DNA of 64,000 nt from Paenibacillus glycanilyticus (GCF_030161375.1 NZ_BSSQ01000014.1:62001-126000), one strand, 5' to 3'. Shown: positions 16,754 through 25,728, numbered from the stretch's first letter. A program made the numbers and translations. The notes: a model not told the origin generated them from the sequence alone.

Positions 16754-17496
16754 TGTTGCGATTTCTCCTTTGTACCGATGTGAAGAGCCGCGATTCCGCC
16801 GGTCAGCGGAAAGGCCTGTACGTCACGAAGTCCGGCTTGCCGGAATAAATCGGATAACTGTTTGGCATCCGGGAACAACTTCAGGGAATCCGGAAGCCAC
16901 TTGTATTCGTCGAAGCGCTTGGCTACCCACTTGCCAATCATTGGCAACATCCGCTCGAAGTATAAATAATACATCCCCTTGAACGGCTGCCACATCGGCT
17001 TGGACAACTCCAGACAAACAACCAGGCCGCCTGGCTTCACCACTCGCTCCATTTCCTTCAGAACCTGCAAATAATCCGGAACATTGCGGAGCCCAAAGCC
17101 GATGGTTACATAGTCGAACGAGTTATCGGCAAAGGGCAATTCCATCGCATTGCCCTGCACGAGCGTAATTTGTTCCTTTAAACCTTCGTTCTTGACCTTA
17201 ACGGCTCCTACATCAAGCATATTCTGGCTAAAATCCAAGCCGGAAATATTGCCGGTGCCGCTTGCTTTCGCTAGTGCGATTGTCCAGTCGCAGGTTCCGC
17301 AACACAAATCCAGCGCGGTTTGGCCAGGCTGAACATTCATCTTCCGCATCGTAAACTTCCGCCACGCTTTATGTCTGCGGAAGCTGAGCACATCGTTCAT
17401 CATATCGTATTTGGGCGCAATATTCTCAAACAGCGCATGTACGTGTTCTTTCGAACTAGAGCCCGAGTTTGAACTTGAGCTTGGATTAGCATTCAT
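16750..17496 (-). CDS. menG: Demethylmenaquinone methyltransferase
   Basis: MenG (UbiE family) performs the last step of menaquinone synthesis, methylating demethylmenaquinone with SAM. The 248-residue protein has [13 protein letters not shown] near the N-terminus, the SAM motif [11 protein letters not shown] near residue 62, and GFGLRNVPD near 133, all UbiE/COQ5 signatures. A Ser/Asn-rich N-terminal tail of about 15 residues is unusual. It lies 20 bases after hepS, as in B. subtilis. Confidence 0.95.
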   Translation of the reverse strand: MNANPSSSSNSGSSSKEHVHALFENIAPKYDMMNDVLSFRRHKAWRKFTMRKMNVQPGQTALDLCCGTCDWTIALAKASGTGNISGLDFSQNMLDVGAVKVKNEGLKEQITLVQGNAMELPFADNSFDYVTIGFGLRNVPDYLQVLKEMERVVKPGGLVVCLELSKPMWQPFKGMYYLYFERMLPMIGKWVAKRFDEYKWLPDSLKLFPDAKQLSDLFRQAGLRDVQAFPLTGGIAALHIGTKEKSQQ

Positions 17497-17516
17497 CTGT
17501 CATTTCCCTCATTTCG

Positions 17517-18368
17517 TTAGGCCCGGATGCGGGCTGACATCTTCTCCAGGAAGGAATCCGCCATATCCTGAATGACTTCCTTAAGCGGTTCGGATTCCAG
17601 CTTGGCTGCCGTTTGGCGCAGACGGTCAGCCGCAGACTTAAGTTTTGAAACCAGTTTGCTCTGCAACTCGTATTTTCCCAGTAGATCATAAACATAGGAT
17701 TGCTCCGGCTGCTTAGCAAGACTTTGCTGCTCCTCTGGCGTGCCTTCCTGCATGACATGCCAATAAGCCCAGCTTTGATAAAACCGGGGTGATGAATCGA
17801 ACCGCTCCATTTCAGCTAGAACCGTTTCGCAACGGCTCACTTCTTGCAGCATCTCCGGCCATAGCTTAACAAAAGCGCCTTCCATCAAATCGGTGAACAG
17901 CTGAAACATCTCGCTCTTCAGCGCAGTCAGCTTAGTCAGATATTCTTCAGCCTTCAGCTGCGAACGCTGCATCTTTATGTAAAGATCCATCTTCAATCGG
18001 TTCACTTCGCATACAGCTGCGCTAATCTTCGATACCATGGCGATTTGACCGGCCTGCGATAGCAGTTGATAAAACCGGCTGCTGAAATAATCCCCGGCCA
18101 GTACTTTCAGCTGTCTGGACCTCATTTCCATCTCCGTGCGTCTAGTATCCTCCGTATCGATCAGATCATGGGTGTCCATGCCTAGTTGAACCAGAGATAC
18201 TACAAGCGTATACAACTCGCTCTTGGAAGCTAGTGCTTCATGCTCATTCAGGACAGCGTGCAAAAGACGCAGCCTTGGGTCCGGAAAGGCAGGCAGCTCG
18301 GTGTAAGTTTGAATCATGTCATACTCGACATACTTGGATGCGAGTTCATTGATACGATAAGGTTTCAT
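17517..18368 (-). CDS. hepS: Heptaprenyl diphosphate synthase component I
   Basis: The non-catalytic partner that sets chain length and is required with HepT. ATG at 18368 follows GGAGG with 8-nt spacing and gives 283 residues. The all-helical protein contains ATRRTEMEMRSRQLKVLAGDYFSSRFY-like sequence near residue 100, with the conserved VLAGDYFSSRFY. Its place before menG and hepT matches B. subtilis. An extended -10 promoter lies just upstream. Confidence 0.9.
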   Translation of the reverse strand: MKPYRINELASKYVEYDMIQTYTELPAFPDPRLRLLHAVLNEHEALASKSELYTLVVSLVQLGMDTHDLIDTEDTRRTEMEMRSRQLKVLAGDYFSSRFYQLLSQAGQIAMVSKISAAVCEVNRLKMDLYIKMQRSQLKAEEYLTKLTALKSEMFQLFTDLMEGAFVKLWPEMLQEVSRCETVLAEMERFDSSPRFYQSWAYWHVMQEGTPEEQQSLAKQPEQSYVYDLLGKYELQSKLVSKLKSAADRLRQTAAKLESEPLKEVIQDMADSFLEKMSARIRA

Positions 18369-18412
18369 GGGGTAAGCCTCCGAACACATATTGCCGCTAA
18401 ATAATCTAAACT

Positions 18413-18421
18413 ATTATAGCA
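18413..18421 (-). promoter_or_regulatory. Extended -10 promoter upstream of hepS
   Basis: On the minus strand TGCTATAAT gives a perfect -10 with the TG extension. The -35 region 17 bases upstream (ATGCTC) is poor. It is about 45 bases before the hepS start. Confidence 0.6.
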
Positions 18422-18491
18422 CATCTTTACGCTTAGAGCATACGAAACAAGCATCCGGATGAGAATTGTTCAATATTTCGATACATCTCCT

Positions 18492-19040
18492 TCAAGAAGA
18501 CGGAAGCGGTGCTGTCGAATAGGTATCAATCGGTCCCAATCGCTCTTCGAGAAAAGAAGTATAAGCAATACGCAGACGTTTTCTCCACAACTCGTCGTGC
18601 AAGGGATCCGCGTCGCTTAATTCGCTTAAGTGTTCGCTAAGCCAACTGTCTGTCCGGCGAACATCCGCCGCGAACAACATCCGTCCATTATCCTTGGCAT
18701 CCACATACCGGATCAGCAGACGGTTAACATTGTCCATTTGCGTAAATGACAAACGGATCAACTTCTCCATGTCCTTGTACCACCGGTCTGCCTGCTTCTC
18801 TTCATCCGCCCGCATCTCGACAGTCAGCACCGCCTGGTTCCAATCTACTTTTCCGACGTTTCCATTAAGCTGCAGGCCTATGATCGCATCAACCAAATTG
18901 CTGCTTGTCAATCGCTTCAGACCAGTGGGATGAAATACGGCAACCTCCCTCCCCGAGTGAACCCCGGAGTGGGGCAGCAGGCCAATCACCGCCGTTACTG
19001 CTAGCGCCGCGCCTAGCGCCGTCAAATAAGCCTTACGCAT
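18492..19040 (-). CDS. Conserved-looking hypothetical protein with N-terminal membrane anchor
   Basis: ATG at 19040 with AAGGGGGA upstream gives 182 residues. Residues 5-22 are hydrophobic (an uncleaved anchor or signal sequence without a lipobox), followed by a mixed soluble domain rich in Asp, Arg and Leu. It contains VDWNQAVLTVEMRAD and a later SFLEERLG. I do not recognise it. It lies between the mtrB terminator and hepS, a slot that is empty in B. subtilis. Confidence 0.7.
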   Translation of the reverse strand: MRKAYLTALGAALAVTAVIGLLPHSGVHSGREVAVFHPTGLKRLTSSNLVDAIIGLQLNGNVGKVDWNQAVLTVEMRADEEKQADRWYKDMEKLIRLSFTQMDNVNRLLIRYVDAKDNGRMLFAADVRRTDSWLSEHLSELSDADPLHDELWRKRLRIAYTSFLEERLGPIDTYSTAPLPSS

Positions 19041-19127
19041 AGCGGAATCCCCCTTGATCCAAATAGACGATATCGTTCCAAAGTTCCCTATATCCCATTT
19101 TACAACCAAAGAAGCCAAGCTATGCAC

Positions 19128-19166
19128 AAAAAAACTCCCGATACGCATTCTCTGCGCATGGGAGTT
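19128..19166 (-). terminator. Intrinsic terminator after mtrB
   Basis: AACTCCC/GGGAGTT with an inner GCGC/GCGT helix, followed by seven T on the minus strand. It ends the mtrB transcript 15 bases past the stop, isolating mtrB from hepS. Confidence 0.8.
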
Positions 19167-19181
19167 TGTCCGTACGTATAA

Positions 19182-19403
19182 TTATTGATCCGTTTCAATC
19201 ATACCGTGCTTTGTCATTACGGAAGCTTTGCCGCGGATTTTGACCGCCGATGTATGGTCCGTGAACTGAACGATCAATATCTCATTCTTGTCCAGCTTCT
19301 CCGTGTGATGGAATTTGGTATCCTGACCACGCGTAAGACCGATAACCTGCACGCCTTGATCCTTCGCTTTAATAACGATGTAATCACCTTGAGTCGGCTC
19401 CAT
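19182..19403 (-). CDS. mtrB: Trp RNA-binding attenuation protein (TRAP)
   Basis: TRAP forms an 11-subunit ring that, when loaded with tryptophan, wraps GAG/UAG-repeat RNA and forces termination before trpE. ATG at 19403 follows AGGAGG at 6-nt spacing and gives 73 residues, close to the 75 of B. subtilis. [14 protein letters not shown] carries the tryptophan-contact loop, and [13 protein letters not shown] holds the second Trp-binding segment plus the Lys and Arg that contact RNA. B. subtilis has folE (mtrA) in the same operon, but here mtrB stands alone with its own promoter and terminator. Its expected target is the leader at 10042-10094. Confidence 0.97.
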   Translation of the reverse strand: MEPTQGDYIVIKAKDQGVQVIGLTRGQDTKFHHTEKLDKNEILIVQFTDHTSAVKIRGKASVMTKHGMIETDQ

Positions 19404-19520
19404 CTTAACCCTCCTAAAATGAATCATCACCTAGTTTGCCATGCTATGGCACATTGTGAGGACTTCATTGCTTCGAAAGCATCCACACTTGAACGCTCTA
19501 GCATCCTATTGCTGCGCCTG

Positions 19521-19550
19521 ATTATACTATAGACCGCCGCCGTCATGCAA
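19521..19550 (-). promoter_or_regulatory. Sigma-A promoter of mtrB
   Basis: TTGCAT (19545-19550), an 18-base spacer and a perfect TATAAT (19521-19526) on the minus strand. It predicts a leader of about 110 nt before mtrB, containing a 25-codon frame (19427-19504) without a good ribosome site. Confidence 0.7.
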
Positions 19551-19572
19551 GACTTGGCAGCCGGCACGAGAA

Positions 19573-19602
19573 AGCGCCCGAACGCATGATGCGTTCGGGC
19601 GC
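19573..19602 (-). terminator. Hairpin terminator after hbs
   Basis: A perfect 15-bp inverted repeat (AGCGCCCGAACGCAT and its complement) sits 12 bases after the hbs stop. The following T tract is short (TTTC), so termination may be partial. Confidence 0.65.
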
Positions 19603-19614
19603 TATGTTCAAGCA

Positions 19615-19890
19615 TTAATTGGAAACGAGGTCTTTAAGAGATTTACCAGGCTTGAATGCAGGCATTTTGCTTGCAGCGATATCAATCTCTTCGCCTGTTT
19701 GCGGGTTGCGTCCTTTACGGGCTTGGCGTTCGCGAACTTCAAAGTTGCCGAAGCCAACCAGCTGTACTTTGTCTCCGCTTTGAAGAGCATCGGAGATTGC
19801 TTCGAATACAGCGTCAACCGCTTTAGTAGCGTCCTTCTTCGACAGATCGGACAATTCAGCGACTTTATTGATCAAATCGGTTTTGTTCAT
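19615..19890 (-). CDS. hbs: HU family DNA-binding protein
   Basis: A histone-like nucleoid protein that bends DNA as a dimer. ATG at 19890 has GGGGAGG 8 bases upstream; an in-frame GTG at 19899 is less well placed. The 91 residues start [12 protein letters not shown] and contain [14 protein letters not shown] and the DNA-clasping arm [10 protein letters not shown], then FKPGKSLKD. The hbs-mtrB neighbourhood is that of B. subtilis. Confidence 0.97.
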   Translation of the reverse strand: MNKTDLINKVAELSDLSKKDATKAVDAVFEAISDALQSGDKVQLVGFGNFEVRERQARKGRNPQTGEEIDIAASKMPAFKPGKSLKDLVSN

Positions 19891-19984
19891 TTGTTTCACC
19901 TCCCCTAATAGGCAAATGAAGAGTCATCTTATCCCTCTTATTTACTGAAAACTTGAAAAATATACCTCGACCTCAAACAAACTT

Positions 19985-20013
19985 ATAGTAATACAGCCGT
20001 TTTCCAATTTCAA
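19985..20013 (-). promoter_or_regulatory. Probable sigma-A promoter of hbs
   Basis: TTGAAA (20008-20013), a 17-base spacer and TACTAT (19985-19990) on the minus strand, about 95 bases before the hbs start. The -10 matches four of six positions. Confidence 0.5.
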
Positions 20014-20057
20014 GTAGGCGGAAGAGGTTCCTTGCACTTTCATTCATTTTTTCATGA

Positions 20058-21047
20058 TTATCCGCTTCGTCTTCGGGACAAATGAATAAAAGTGACAGCT
20101 AGAGCGAGCACTAGGACAACGCCTTTGATGATATCATTCGCGTAGTATTGCACCTTCATCATCGTCATGCCGTTCAAGAGCACGCCGATCAGGATCGCTC
20201 CAAAGAACGTACCAACGACATTAGGACGGCCGGCGCCAAGCACGGAATAGCCGATAAAGACGGCAGCAACCGATTCCATCATCATGGGAGCGCCGGCATC
20301 AATCTGGCCTGTACCGACACGCGCAGCATACAAAATGCCGCCAATTGCCGCGAAAATGCCGGAAGCAATGTAAGCAGCCGTGCGAATGCGTCTAACGCGT
20401 ACGCCGGAGAGGCGCGCAGCTTCTTCGTTTCCGCCCGTTGTATACATTTGGCGTCCCCATCTCGTGTATTTAAAGAACAGGTGAACGGCGATAACGGCGA
20501 TAATCATCAGAACGACAGGCACGGGTACGCCTAGCAATTTGCCTTGTCCAAGCCACAAGAACGATTCGCTGAACTTGCCTGGAGCCGTGGAGCCGTCAGG
20601 CATTGGCATGTTGTTGTAGATGGAGTAGCCTTTCGTATAAGTCTTGTGAATACCACCGATGATGTACATGACGGCAAGAGTCGCCAGCATGTCCGGAATA
20701 CGGATTTTAACGATTAATAGCGCATTTAATAGTCCGACCAACGCACCGATTAGTAGAGCAACAATAATTACGACAACTAGCGGTTGTTCGTACCAGACCA
20801 TCATTGCTGCCGTTGCGACAGTCGTTAATGATACGGTAGAGCCTACGGACAAGTCAAATCCGTCAACCGTCAAAGAGAACGTTACGCCAATCGCTACGAA
20901 GGTTGTAATGGAAATCGAGCGTAAGATGTCGGATAGGTTTGCATACGTAAAGAAATGCTCATCCCACATCGAGAAGAATAGGATAACCAGGGCAATAACT
21001 AATAACGATCCGAATTTAAAAATGAAATCTAGTGACTTCTCTCTCAT
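20058..21047 (-). CDS. Sugar ABC transporter permease (RbsC family)
   Basis: A 329-residue inner-membrane permease with eight or more hydrophobic segments. FDLSVGSTVSLT near residue 60 and the cytoplasmic loop TGGNEEAARLSGVRVRRI (about 215-235) are typical of the RbsC/XylH group. The start at 21047 overlaps the ATPase stop (ATGA); a longer frame to 21140 would sit inside the ATPase gene. It is last in a three-gene operon. The substrate is probably a monosaccharide or sugar alcohol, but I cannot name it. Confidence 0.92.
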   Translation of the reverse strand: MREKSLDFIFKFGSLLVIALVILFFSMWDEHFFTYANLSDILRSISITTFVAIGVTFSLTVDGFDLSVGSTVSLTTVATAAMMVWYEQPLVVVIIVALLIGALVGLLNALLIVKIRIPDMLATLAVMYIIGGIHKTYTKGYSIYNNMPMPDGSTAPGKFSESFLWLGQGKLLGVPVPVVLMIIAVIAVHLFFKYTRWGRQMYTTGGNEEAARLSGVRVRRIRTAAYIASGIFAAIGGILYAARVGTGQIDAGAPMMMESVAAVFIGYSVLGAGRPNVVGTFFGAILIGVLLNGMTMMKVQYYANDIIKGVVLVLALAVTFIHLSRRRSG

Positions 21048-22558
21048 GCCTGCTCCTCCTTGCCGCCGCTTGCATACAGCATCAGCAGCTCTTGCGTGGC
21101 TTCGCCCCGTCCAAATTCCTTCACGAGCGCACCGTCGCACATGACAAGAATCCGGTCGGCAATGCCCATCGCTTCTGCAAATTCACATGTTAAGTAAACA
21201 ATGGCCTTCCCTTGCTCGGCGAGTGTACCGATAATGCGGAAAATATCGCTTTTGGCGCCGATATCTACCCCTTTGGTCGGCTCGTCGAACAAATAAACCT
21301 CCGCACCCGTCGGCAGCCATTTGCCGATGGATACCTTCTGCTGATTACCGCCGCTTAACTGACCCGTTTTTTGCTGCGCGGAAGAGGTCTTAATCCCGAG
21401 CTTGCCGATAATAGCAGCCGCGTTATTAGACTCCTTTCTTCCCGAAAGAAAACCGTTTCTAGTCATCAGCTTCAAGATCGGCAAACTCAAATTCTGCTGG
21501 ACGGATTCCCCGACAAGAATGCCCTGCTTCCGCCGTTCTTCCGGTACGAGCACGATCCCGCCCGCAATGGCGTCCGCGGGTTCGCTGTTCTTGATCACTT
21601 TTTTACCGATCGAGACGGTCCCTTGGTCTGCCTTGTCGGCACCAAACAGTACTCTTGAAAGCTCGGTTTTGCCGGCTCCTACGAGACCAACAATGGCGAC
21701 AACTTCACCGTTGCGGGCTTCAAAGCTGACATTGCGCACATGATGGCCACGCGTAACGCCGGATACTTCAAGAAGCGGATCACCGATTGGAACCTCTGTT
21801 TTCGGGAACTCCTCCACAAATACGCGGCCAAGCATCGCCTGAACGACTTCATCGATGGTAAGCGTCGATGTTGGTTCCGTCAAGACTCGTTCACCGTCGC
21901 GCATAACCGTAATGCGATCACACAGTTGGAACACTTCCGGAAGCCGATGGGAGATAAAGACGATCCCGATCCCTTCTTCCTTCAGCTGTCCAATAACACG
22001 GAACAACCGCTCCGCTTCTTCGAGGCTCAGCGGTGCGGTCGGCTCGTCAAAAATAACGTATTTCGCTTTTTCGGTAAGCAATCTCGCGATTAGAACAAGC
22101 TGCTTCTCGGCAAGCGTCAAATCTCCCGCTTTTTTCTTTACGGGAATCGATGCTCCAAGCCGCGCCAATGTTGCCTCCGCCTGCTTCTCCAGCTTGCGCC
22201 AATTCAGCCATAAGCTGCTGCCTTTGCTTGAAATGCTGTCCAGCATGACATTCTCGGCTACGCTAAGCTGCGGAACAAGAGCGGTATCTACTTCCTGATA
22301 AACACAATGGATGCCCAATTGTTTGGCATCCGCAGGTGAAGCTATATGAACCTGCCGCCCGTCGATCGTAACGGTCCCTTCGTCTTGGCTGTAGGCACCC
22401 GATAATATCTTCATCAGCGTACTTTTGCCGGCACCGTTGGCACCTAGCAGCGCATGTACTTCGCCGCTAAGCAAGTTGAAATCGACATCGCGGAGGGCGG
22501 GGACGCCGGAAAACGATTTCCGGATCCCCTTCATTTGCAATTGCTTTGCAACACTCAT
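21044..22558 (-). CDS. Sugar ABC transporter ATP-binding protein, two nucleotide-binding domains
   Basis: A 504-residue tandem ATPase of the RbsA/XylG type. The first domain has Walker A GANGAGKST (39-47), a weak signature LTLAEKQLV and Walker B VIFDEPTAPLS. The second has GLVGAGKTE near residue 290, the good signature LSGGNQQKV and YLFDEPTKGVD. One strong and one degenerate half is usual for this family. It is coupled to the permease and lies 45 bases after the binding-protein gene. Confidence 0.93.
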   Translation of the reverse strand: MSVAKQLQMKGIRKSFSGVPALRDVDFNLLSGEVHALLGANGAGKSTLMKILSGAYSQDEGTVTIDGRQVHIASPADAKQLGIHCVYQEVDTALVPQLSVAENVMLDSISSKGSSLWLNWRKLEKQAEATLARLGASIPVKKKAGDLTLAEKQLVLIARLLTEKAKYVIFDEPTAPLSLEEAERLFRVIGQLKEEGIGIVFISHRLPEVFQLCDRITVMRDGERVLTEPTSTLTIDEVVQAMLGRVFVEEFPKTEVPIGDPLLEVSGVTRGHHVRNVSFEARNGEVVAIVGLVGAGKTELSRVLFGADKADQGTVSIGKKVIKNSEPADAIAGGIVLVPEERRKQGILVGESVQQNLSLPILKLMTRNGFLSGRKESNNAAAIIGKLGIKTSSAQQKTGQLSGGNQQKVSIGKWLPTGAEVYLFDEPTKGVDIGAKSDIFRIIGTLAEQGKAIVYLTCEFAEAMGIADRILVMCDGALVKEFGRGEATQELLMLYASGGKEEQA

Positions 22559-22603
22559 GCCCTTGCACCTCTCGCTAAAAAGAATGGCTACGTAAAATCC
22601 GGA

Positions 22604-23728
22604 TTATTTGGAGCCTTCCAGCTCTTTCATCCAGTCTTCATAGTTTTGCGTGCTGCTTCCCCAACCGTCAACGTATTGGGACAGTTGAGTCGTGCTCACT
22701 TGCTCAGCCGGCAAAGCGTCACGGCTAACATATACAGCGTTCAATACGAGAATCGGATCGTTAGGCTCGCCTTTGAATTCTTTATACAACGTACGAACTT
22801 GAACGCGTCCGATATCTTTCGGATCTACTGCGGCGGATGCAACCCAAGGGCTGTTCTTGTCTTGAATCATTTGCAGATCCTCATCGCTCATGTCGATGCC
22901 GTATACTTTAATTTCAGTACGTCCTGCTTGCTGAATAGCGCGCGCTGCGCCTTTTGCGAATTCATCCCATGCTGCCCAAACAGCCGTAATGTCGCCTTTG
23001 TTCGGGTATTGCTTCAGAATCGCTTCCATTTGCGCTTGCGTATCCATAGCAGGGTTGTTGGCGTTGCCGAAAGCCGCGATTTCTTTAATGTCCGGGTATT
23101 TAGCTTGGAAATCTTTGTACGCCAGTTGACGGCGTTCCATTGGAGCAAAACCGGCTACCCATACTTTAACGATATTCCCTTTGCCGCCAGCGTCTTTCGC
23201 CAGTTGCTCAAGCGTCAATTCAGCCATCGATTTGTTATCCTGTTGAAGAACTGGCACGCCGTCAATTTTCACGTCAGCGTCGAATACGACAACTTTGATT
23301 CCTTTTGCTTGCGCTTTCTTAATGCCTTGCTCGAGCGCGCCCGCTTGGCCGTGGTCGATCAGGATCCCGTCGAAGCCTTGGTTAACCGCAGCATCCAGGT
23401 TGGAAGACATTTTTGCAAGGTCATTATCGGAAGCGAATACTTGCACGGAGCCGCCGAATTTCTCAACTTGCTCTTTCACGCCTTCTACGTATTGCGAAGA
23501 GAATGTACCTGTATTGAACTGCATAACAAGTGCTACTTTTTTGCCTTTCAATGCGTCAAGCTCACTGTTGCCGGATGCTTCCGGCGATGTGGACGCTTCA
23601 GCAGCAGCATTATTGCTAGCTTCGGAATTAGCGGAATTGTTGTTGTTTGTTTTGTTGCCGCAAGCCGATGCAATAACCAGAATGATCGCAACAAGCAGCG
23701 TTAATGAAACTTTACCCCATTTTTTCAT
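22604..23728 (-). CDS. Sugar ABC transporter substrate-binding lipoprotein
   Basis: A 374-residue extracytoplasmic receptor. The signal peptide ends in the lipobox IASAC (Cys23), followed by an Asn/Ser/Ala-rich linker to about residue 50. The binding domain begins with KKVALVMQF and has the LacI/RbsB-like two-lobe pattern, with DGILIDHGQ and KVYGIDMSDEDL. It is first in the operon, which fits a need for excess receptor. Two tandem promoters and nested inverted repeats lie upstream, so sugar-responsive control is likely. Confidence 0.92.
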   Translation of the reverse strand: MKKWGKVSLTLLVAIILVIASACGNKTNNNNSANSEASNNAAAEASTSPEASGNSELDALKGKKVALVMQFNTGTFSSQYVEGVKEQVEKFGGSVQVFASDNDLAKMSSNLDAAVNQGFDGILIDHGQAGALEQGIKKAQAKGIKVVVFDADVKIDGVPVLQQDNKSMAELTLEQLAKDAGGKGNIVKVWVAGFAPMERRQLAYKDFQAKYPDIKEIAAFGNANNPAMDTQAQMEAILKQYPNKGDITAVWAAWDEFAKGAARAIQQAGRTEIKVYGIDMSDEDLQMIQDKNSPWVASAAVDPKDIGRVQVRTLYKEFKGEPNDPILVLNAVYVSRDALPAEQVSTTQLSQYVDGWGSSTQNYEDWMKELEGSK

Positions 23729-23783
23729 GTGCTTCTCTCCCTTTTTTTATGTAACCATATGATAGATGAATTTTCTATTTGTA

Positions 23784-23811
23784 ATCATATCACTTTTACC
23801 AAGTATGTCAA
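23784..23811 (-). promoter_or_regulatory. Proximal promoter of the sugar ABC operon
   Basis: TTGACA (23806-23811), a 16-base spacer and TATGAT (23784-23789) on the minus strand, about 55 bases before the binding-protein start. Confidence 0.75.
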
Positions 23812-23845
23812 TCGGAATTTAAGTAATATCATTCGAAATAGAGAT

Positions 23846-23889
23846 CGTTTCGACAAATCCGAACATTATTGTCGAAAAATATCGAAACG
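23846..23889. promoter_or_regulatory. Nested inverted repeats, candidate operator of the ABC operon
   Basis: An inner perfect 9-bp inverted repeat TTTCGACAA-N12-TTGTCGAAA (23848-23856, 23869-23877) is overlapped by an outer one, CGTTTCGA (23846-23853) with TCGAAACG (23882-23889). They lie between two promoters on AT-rich DNA with no T tract, so a protein-binding site is more likely than a terminator. The regulator is not in the window. Confidence 0.5.
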
Positions 23890-23901
23890 TTCAACAATTG
23901 C

Positions 23902-23930
23902 ATTATATTAACCGCTGAACATAATTGCAA
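23902..23930 (-). promoter_or_regulatory. Distal promoter of the sugar ABC operon
   Basis: TTGCAA (23925-23930), a 17-base spacer and TATAAT (23902-23907) on the minus strand, upstream of the inverted repeats. A transcript from it would cross the operator. Confidence 0.65.
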
Positions 23931-23968
23931 TGAATTTTTTGTTACAAGCTTCAGGCTGATCTTGAACG

Positions 23969-24017
23969 CAAAAAAAGAACGGCTGATCCGGTGTTTAAAC
24001 CGGTTCAACCGTTCTCT
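23969..24017 (-). terminator. Intrinsic terminator after spoIVA
   Basis: The stem GAACGG/CCGTTC with an inner ACCGG/CCGGT helix is followed by seven T on the minus strand. Confidence 0.8.
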
Positions 24018-24029
24018 TCTTTTGAGAAT

Positions 24030-25508
24030 CTAGAGGATGATGGCAATAAGTCCGCCGGATCCTTCATTAATGATTCTACCGAGCGTTTCTTGAAGCTTGT
24101 AGCGCGCATTGTCCGGCATCATGGCGATTTTGCCTTGGATGCCTTCGCGTACTAAGGAATGAAGGGATCTGCCAAATATGTCGGACTCCCAGATTTTGAT
24201 CGGGTCTGCTTCGAAGTCCTGCATCAGGTAGCGGACCAGCTCTTCGGTCTGTTTCTCCGACCCGATAATCGGCGCGAATTCGGATTCTACATCGACGCGG
24301 ATCATGTGAATCGAAGGCGCGGTCGCTTTCAGCCTTACTCCGAAACGGGAGCCCTGGCGGATAAGCTCCGGCTCATCCAGAGCCATCTCCGCAAGCGTTG
24401 GAGCAGCAATACCATAACCGGTTGCCTTAACCATCTCCAGAGCTTCCGCGAACCGGTCGTATTCCCGCTTCGCATGCGAGAATTCCTGCATCAGCTGAAG
24501 CAGATGATCCTTGCCGCGGATTTCAACGCCAACTACCTCCATGAGGATGCGGTCATACAGTTCATCCGGAGCGAAGAGATCAATCTCCGCCACGCCTTGA
24601 CCCATATTCATTCCGCTGAGGCCGGCTCTAGCGATGAAATCATAGTCAGAGAACTGCGAGACCACGCGATCGACGTCTCTCAATCTGCGAATATCTTTTA
24701 CCGTATCGCGTACCGAGTTTTCATAATTGCTGCGCAGCCAGTGGTTTTCGTTCAGAACCATGACCCAGCTTGGCAGATTCACATTGACTTCATGGACCGG
24801 GAACTCGTAGAGCACTTCGCGCAGGACGGACATTACTTCTTCTTCGCCCATCGTTGCTACGCTCATCGTAATAACCGGAATATCATATTTCGCCTGCAGC
24901 TCACCGCGAAGTTGAATCGCTTCTTCGCTGCGAGGGCGCGTGGAGTTAATGATCAGGACGAACGGCTTGCCAACTTCCTTCAATTCGCCGATGACACGTT
25001 CTTCCGCTTCTACATAGGAGGAACGCGGGATTTCGGCGATTGTGCCATCCGTAGTAACAACTACGCCAAGGGTAGAATGCTCTTGAATAACTTTTCTGGT
25101 GCCGATCTCCGCCGCCTCTTGGAACGGGATCGGTTCGTCGAACCAAGGCGTCGTAATCATGCGGGGACCATTCTCGTCCTCGTATCCCTTTGCCCCTTCA
25201 ACGGCGTAACCAACGCAGTCCACAAGCCTTACATTAACATCAAGTCCTTCGCTTACGCGTAGTTGCACCGCTTGGTTCGGTACAAACTTCGGTTCTGTCG
25301 TCATGATCGTTTTACCCGCGGCGCTTTGAGGAAGCTCATCAACGGCTCTTACGCGCTCGGCTTCGCTTGCCATATTCGGAAGCACAACCGTCTCCATAAA
25401 CCGTTTGATAAACGTTGATTTGCCCGTACGGACAGCCCCTACTACCCCGAGGTAAATATCCCCGCCGGTACGCTCGGCTATATCCTTGAAAATGTCCACT
25501 TTCTCCAC
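24030..25508 (-). CDS. spoIVA: Stage IV sporulation protein A (spore coat ATPase)
   Basis: SpoIVA polymerises on the forespore surface using ATP and anchors the coat basement layer. GTG at 25508 follows GGGAGGGG with 7-nt spacing and gives 492 residues, the length I know for B. subtilis SpoIVA; a longer frame to 25676 has no family support. The N-terminus is EKVDIFKDIAERTGGDIYLG, with the Walker A GAVRTGKST at about 24-32 and VDCVGYAV as Walker B. It is normally made in the mother cell under sigma-E; I did not find a clear sigma-E promoter. Confidence 0.97.
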   Translation of the reverse strand: MEKVDIFKDIAERTGGDIYLGVVGAVRTGKSTFIKRFMETVVLPNMASEAERVRAVDELPQSAAGKTIMTTEPKFVPNQAVQLRVSEGLDVNVRLVDCVGYAVEGAKGYEDENGPRMITTPWFDEPIPFQEAAEIGTRKVIQEHSTLGVVVTTDGTIAEIPRSSYVEAEERVIGELKEVGKPFVLIINSTRPRSEEAIQLRGELQAKYDIPVITMSVATMGEEEVMSVLREVLYEFPVHEVNVNLPSWVMVLNENHWLRSNYENSVRDTVKDIRRLRDVDRVVSQFSDYDFIARAGLSGMNMGQGVAEIDLFAPDELYDRILMEVVGVEIRGKDHLLQLMQEFSHAKREYDRFAEALEMVKATGYGIAAPTLAEMALDEPELIRQGSRFGVRLKATAPSIHMIRVDVESEFAPIIGSEKQTEELVRYLMQDFEADPIKIWESDIFGRSLHSLVREGIQGKIAMMPDNARYKLQETLGRIINEGSGGLIAIIL

Positions 25509-25728
25509 TGAATATCCCCTCCCAATTGATTTTCCGGTATTCGCCGCCTTCCACCGGACAAGAGGGCAGGCTAGCGACGCAAACTCGTACAGCTTTGTTG
25601 GACTAGTAATAGCATATTGTCCTAGCCTACCGATTATTCCATTTCCTTTCACAATTTTTCCCCTAAAGTCAGTCACGTTCTTGCCCTTCCAAGATTGAGT
25701 TATATGAAGATGTAAAGATTTCTATACC

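Noticed and set aside
25509..25676. 56-codon N-terminal extension of spoIVA
   Set aside because: The GTG at 25508 has an excellent ribosome site and gives the expected SpoIVA N-terminus and 492-residue length.
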